Positions 60,880 through 64,000 of a DNA stretch of 64,000 nt are shown piece after piece. The stretch lies in the NCBI GenBank assembly GCA_037139195.1, contig JBAXGW010000006.1, positions 32,608 to 96,607 of the forward strand. Reading direction: 5' to 3'. The notes under the pieces were generated by a model. It was not told the DNA's origin. It did no database searches and was given only the letters and a program-made list of their open reading frames with translations. Origin of the DNA: JBAXGW01 sp037139195 (GTDB lineage: Bacteria; Bacteroidota; Bacteroidia; Bacteroidales; JAHJDW01). The translations under genes and the position numbers were made by a program. The number at the start of each line of letters is the position of its first letter. Within the stretch, counting starts at the first letter, position 1.

Positions 60880-61314
60880 ATGAACTGGCTAATCTATTGC
60901 GAGCTTACTATTGTTTTTTACGGAATTCATGATGTTATTTTAAAACATTTATCTGTAAATACAAATGCAGTTTTATCAAGTATAATTATCAATGGCACAG
61001 CCAGTATTGGGATTTTGATCGTATTTGTTTTGGATATGCTTATTAATAAAAGTAAAATTGCTTTGAACACAAATACAGGTAATTTGATTTGGCTAGTTGT
61101 AGGAGGTTTAAGTTTAGGGTTTGCAACAATTACTTTTATGAAAGCTTTCAGCATGGGAGCTAATTTCTCAATAGTTTTACCCTTGGTTTATGTGGGAATA
61201 ATTGTGCTAAGTTCAATTTTAGGATATTTTTTCTTTATGGAAAATATAAGTTTAAAACAGTTCAGTGGAATTGTTTTGTCGGTAGTAGGAATGTATTTAT
61301 TAATTCAAAAGTAA
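60880..61314 (+). CDS. Half-size EamA/DMT-superfamily transporter
   Basis: A 144-residue protein with four predicted membrane helices (about 25-50, 68-88, 95-118, 124-143). Sequence blocks GGLSLGFATITFMKAFSMGANFSIVLPLVYVGIIVLSS (in parts) and SLKQFSGIVLSVVGMYLLIQ match the second half of EamA proteins. A full EamA transporter has ten helices in two repeats; this one must act as a dimer, like EmrE-type proteins. It ends one base before the start of the PLP decarboxylase gene, so the two are tightly coupled and the transporter may move its substrate or amine product. Confidence 0.82.
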   Translation: MNWLIYCELTIVFYGIHDVILKHLSVNTNAVLSSIIINGTASIGILIVFVLDMLINKSKIALNTNTGNLIWLVVGGLSLGFATITFMKAFSMGANFSIVLPLVYVGIIVLSSILGYFFFMENISLKQFSGIVLSVVGMYLLIQK

Positions 61315-61315
61315 A

Positions 61316-62473
61316 ATGAACGAAATAAAATTATTAGCTCAAGAACATGGAACGCCTCTCATACTTTATTCAAACAATGAATTTTTAAAATCGTATAAAG
61401 CATTTCAAAAATATTTGCCAAAGGTAAAACACCATTATTCGCTAAAACCATTGCCAATGAAAGAATGTATTGACGCAGTTGCCGATTGCAATGGATATAT
61501 CGACATAGCTTCAATTGGCGAACTCGAATTACTTAAAGCATCAAATCCAAAAATGATTTCGAAATGTATCTTTACGCACCCAATTAAAACCGAAGCAGAT
61601 ATTGAAACGTTGATAAGCCACGGGATTACCATCATGGTGGTTGAAAATTTGGTGGAATTGAAAAAGTTTGAAAAACATGCCAAATACATCAGTTTGCTTA
61701 TAAGATTAGCATTTCCAAATGAAGAGGCTCTTTGCAATTTGTCGGAAAAGTTTGGTGCCGACGAAGAAAAATTCAAAAAGCTTCTTGTACATGCTCAAAA
61801 GCATAGTATTAATATAATTGGATGCTGCTTTCATGTAGGAAGCCAGATGTTGCATCCCGAAAAATTTGTGAGTTCAATTAAAAAATGCAGAAAATTGTAC
61901 GATTGGGCTTATGAAAATCATGGAATTACATTTAAAGTTTTGGATATAGGCGGTGGATTTCCTGCTCAGTTTGACATTGGAATAATGAGCTTGAAAGAAT
62001 TTTGTAAGCCCATAAAGCAAGTTTTAGATAAGCTATTTCCTAAAGTTGAAATTTGGTCAGAGCCTGGAAGAAGTGTGGCTGCAAACAGCATGATGGTTAT
62101 AACTAAGGTTATTGGTAAAAGCTATAAAAAAAATCATGTTTGGTATTACCTTGATGATGGGGCATATAATACATTCTCAGGTCTATTATTCGAAAATATG
62201 AAATATCCTTTGCATACTTTTGATAAAACAACAGAAAAGCCTTTGCTTAGCGTATTTGCTGGCCCAACATGCGATAGCGTTGATATTTTAGATAAAGATA
62301 TTGTTTTTCAGCATTTAAATGTTGGCGATTTTCTTTTTGCTAAACGAATAGGGGCTTATGGTTGGTCGACTAGAACAAGTTTTAACTTATTAAGTGCGCC
62401 AAAGATAGTGTGTTATGATTTTGATTTAAATCAAATTGAAAGATTTATAGCTGAAAATGAAAAAGCTTTATAA
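61316..62473 (+). CDS. Fold type III PLP decarboxylase (ornithine/diaminopimelate decarboxylase-like)
   Basis: A 385-residue enzyme of the alanine-racemase fold. The PLP lysine lies in HHYSLKPLPMKECI; the phosphate-binding glycine loop is DIGGGFPAQ; EPGRSVAANSM provides the PLP-ring contacts; and GPTCDSVDIL carries the active-site cysteine and aspartate seen in the ornithine decarboxylase group. LysA enzymes have GPxCESxD at this place, so GPTCDSVD favours a basic amino acid decarboxylase of ODC type. Substrate specificity cannot be fixed from sequence. It is coupled to the upstream half-size EamA transporter. A hairpin at 62510-62540 follows. Confidence 0.87.
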   Translation: MNEIKLLAQEHGTPLILYSNNEFLKSYKAFQKYLPKVKHHYSLKPLPMKECIDAVADCNGYIDIASIGELELLKASNPKMISKCIFTHPIKTEADIETLISHGITIMVVENLVELKKFEKHAKYISLLIRLAFPNEEALCNLSEKFGADEEKFKKLLVHAQKHSINIIGCCFHVGSQMLHPEKFVSSIKKCRKLYDWAYENHGITFKVLDIGGGFPAQFDIGIMSLKEFCKPIKQVLDKLFPKVEIWSEPGRSVAANSMMVITKVIGKSYKKNHVWYYLDDGAYNTFSGLLFENMKYPLHTFDKTTEKPLLSVFAGPTCDSVDILDKDIVFQHLNVGDFLFAKRIGAYGWSTRTSFNLLSAPKIVCYDFDLNQIERFIAENEKAL

Positions 62474-62509
62474 AAATATTCAATGTAAAAAATAAATAAT
62501 AAAATTTAT

Positions 62510-62543
62510 GCTCTTCGACTTTAGTTTTGCCTAGTCGAAGGGC
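62510..62543. terminator. Hairpin after decarboxylase gene (repeat-derived)
   Basis: GCTCTTCGACT (62510-62520) pairs with AGTCGAAGGGC (62533-62543), one G-U, loop 12. It uses the CTTCGACT/AGTCGAAG core of the interspersed repeat and sits between convergent genes, so it may terminate both. Confidence 0.55.
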
Positions 62544-62644
62544 TCTGATTGGTTATTTGACGGTGTATATCCGTTTTTAAATTTATAAAACTTGCCAATT
62601 CTTAGATTATTAATAGATTTAATAATTTGAGTTTTTCATTTTTT

Positions 62645-63838
62645 CTAATACACAAACCCAAACATCCAAAGTGGAATTTTATTTTTTAAACCATATTCGA
62701 TAGAATCTGCTGCAATGAATGAATTGGATAAATCTTTAATCTGGGCAAAGGATTTGTTCTTTCCCCCAATTTCAAATATGAATTTCTCATCTACTAAAAA
62801 ATCACCACTTTCGGTGTAATTCAGTTTAGATATTGCATTCAAATGTTGCAAAAAAAATGTTTCTCTAATCGTTCCTATATTTGGTTCCGCACTACTGATG
62901 GCAAACAATTGATTACAGTCATTTAAGTAAATTTTTTCAGGCTTTTCGAATCGTCTAAATCCCTTGTTAGCTGAGCAAAGCATGAATATTAAGTGAGCTT
63001 TTTGGAGATATTCGAAATAATTCATTACCGAATCCCTTGTTATTCCTACTTTAGAGCTTAATTCAGATATATTTGGTTTAAATGGAACGCTTTCAGATAT
63101 TAATAGCAGTAATTTTTTGAGTTTTATAATGTGCGAATAATCAATGTTTAAAACTGAAATTAAGTCCGATTCTAATAATAAATGGATGGTTTTTAACAAT
63201 TGACCTGAGAACTCTTCTTTTGCATCAATAAAAAATGGGTAGGCTCCTGACTTAATAAATTTTTGATAGTAAAACAATGGTTTTACTTTTTGATTAATTT
63301 CTTTTGCAATTTCTTCATGGCTGTTTAATATGTCTGACAGTGTATAGGCTGGAAATACAGTGTTATTTTCAAACATGATAAATTCCCTGAATGAGAGGGT
63401 TGGTAAGATATAATCAACAGACCTTCTGCTTAAATCGGCATCTCCCTTTTTTATTTCTAAAAGTGAGGATCCAGTTATAATGATTTGCAAATCTCTATAA
63501 TCATCATAAATATTTTTTACTTCTCTTGACCAATTTGGATATTTATGCACTTCATCCAATGCTAAAATTTTTCCTCCATGTTTTACAAATTCATTGACTA
63601 AATCAACCAAAAGATTGTTAGTAAAATAAATATCGTCCATGCTAACATACAATACCTCATGATTAGGCTTTTGTAATTGCTTTAAATATTGCAACAATAA
63701 AGTAGTTTTCCCTACTCCTCTCGAACCTAAAATTGAAATCAATTTGTGATTCCAGTTTACTTTATTTAGTAGAAAACGATTATATAAATTATTAATTGTA
63801 TTGATTTTACGAGATGATTTTTCAATTAATTTAATCAT
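62645..63838 (-). CDS. AAA_14/DUF4143 ATPase, copy 2
   Basis: A 397-residue P-loop ATPase: Walker A GSRGVGKTTLLLQYL (about residues 36-50), Walker B ILALDEVHKYPNW, sensor IIITGSSLLEIKKGDADLSRR. The middle contains a winged-helix-like segment (FKPNISELSSKVGITRDSVMNYFEYL in parts) and the C-terminus a DUF4143-type domain ending in SAKINLY-like strands (EKFIFEIGGKNKSFAQIKDL in parts). Its promoter has two copies of the TTGACAATGCAAATATA-type element found upstream of copy 1. It is a diverged paralogue of 51119-52330. Function unsettled; defence or regulatory roles have been proposed only by neighbourhood. Confidence 0.85.
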   Translation of the reverse strand: MIKLIEKSSRKINTINNLYNRFLLNKVNWNHKLISILGSRGVGKTTLLLQYLKQLQKPNHEVLYVSMDDIYFTNNLLVDLVNEFVKHGGKILALDEVHKYPNWSREVKNIYDDYRDLQIIITGSSLLEIKKGDADLSRRSVDYILPTLSFREFIMFENNTVFPAYTLSDILNSHEEIAKEINQKVKPLFYYQKFIKSGAYPFFIDAKEEFSGQLLKTIHLLLESDLISVLNIDYSHIIKLKKLLLLISESVPFKPNISELSSKVGITRDSVMNYFEYLQKAHLIFMLCSANKGFRRFEKPEKIYLNDCNQLFAISSAEPNIGTIRETFFLQHLNAISKLNYTESGDFLVDEKFIFEIGGKNKSFAQIKDLSNSFIAADSIEYGLKNKIPLWMFGFVY

Positions 63839-63850
63839 AATAGTGTCGTG

Positions 63851-63900
63851 TTAACAATGCAAATATAATAATAAATTGCATAGTTGACAATGCAAATTAT
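63851..63900 (-). promoter_or_regulatory. Promoter region with two TTGACAATGCAAATATA-type copies, ATPase copy 2
   Basis: TTAACAATGCAAATATA (63851-63867) and TTGACAATGCAAATTAT (63884-63900), direct repeats 33 bases apart. Read on the minus strand the first yields the -7 box TATATTTG. The region matches the promoter of the paralogue at 52356-52402. Confidence 0.5.
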
Positions 63901-63937
63901 TTTTTATGACCACAATTATAAATCAATTAACTATTTA

Positions 63938-64000
63938 GCGTCTGTCTCAATACTTCGTTAATATTTAAGCAGCAATTTTGCCATATTCCAATAGTTTCTT
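63938..64000 (-). mobile_element. Possible insertion-sequence end with partial transposase
   Basis: On the minus strand the last 36 bases encode KKLLEYGKIAA followed by TAA (63967-63965), a frame open to the window edge. About 20 bases beyond the stop lies GCGTCTGTCTCAATACTTCG (63939-63958), which resembles the terminal inverted repeats of IS5/IS1182-type elements. Stop codon followed closely by such an end is the usual layout of an IS. Without the other end this remains tentative. Confidence 0.35.

Overview
The window is AT-rich DNA from the chromosome of a member of the Bacteroidota. The evidence is consistent: type IX secretion (T9SS) sorting tails of both type A and type B, PorP/SprF- and OmpA/PD40-type partners, TANNTTTG promoter boxes, a SusC/TonB-type barrel end, and topoisomerase IV, LipA and Ung of Bacteroidota style. 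A flavodiiron protein and a NuoEFG-like soluble flavin/Fe-S complex suggest an anaerobe or facultative anaerobe. Two ice-binding (DUF3494) proteins would fit a cold or sediment habitat. No rRNA, tRNA or CRISPR array is visible. Genus cannot be judged from the sequence alone.

Layout. 1-1296: 3' end of an outer-membrane barrel protein. 1318-11075: an accessory island, nearly all on the minus strand. It holds a WYL regulator, DEDD exonuclease, orphan genes, a duplicated zinc-knuckle protein, a cyclic-phosphate-processing receiver protein, a DUF932-like protein, an EVE-like/Mrr-like nuclease, a PD-(D/E)XK protein, an intact MntA-HepT pair on the plus strand and a HipBA pair. Four minus-strand promoters here share a 16-bp element at fixed distance from a TANNTTTG box, including the promoter of the WYL gene. 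I read this as an undescribed regulon and the best candidate system in the window. 11286-19168: housekeeping genes (BatA-type membrane protein, ParC, FprA, CvfB-like protein, an acyltransferase-like membrane protein). 19431-23833: a secreted T9SS protein, a lipoprotein, and two overlapping cell-wall genes.

23941-33009: NuoE- and NuoF-like subunits, a polysaccharide O-acetylation pair (MBOAT plus AlgX-like), then a 1189-residue NuoG/GltD/molybdopterin-oxidoreductase-like fusion that keeps its Fe-S sites but lacks the catalytic Cys/Sec. The O-acetylation pair appears to split the redox operon. 33046-37574: Omp85-type protein, Ung, a tiny lipoprotein, a barrel-like protein and LipA. 37728-44966: a run of secreted proteins (Asp-box/BNR T9SS protein, S74-chaperone protein, another T9SS protein, a lipoprotein). 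45377-49486: a signalling cluster (receiver, hybrid kinase with eight 21-residue coiled-coil repeats, AraC regulator, tiny basic protein).

49833-60650: a surface-adhesion region with a small ice-binding T9SS-A protein and a giant one (two DUF3494 domains, ten Ig-like modules, type B gliding-motility tail), followed by its likely PorP/SprF and OmpA partners. 60880-62473: half-size EamA transporter and PLP decarboxylase. Two AAA_14/DUF4143 ATPases (51119-52330, 62645-63838) share promoter elements. The last 60 bases look like the end of an insertion sequence. Several intergenic spaces hold structured or interspersed repeats, described separately.
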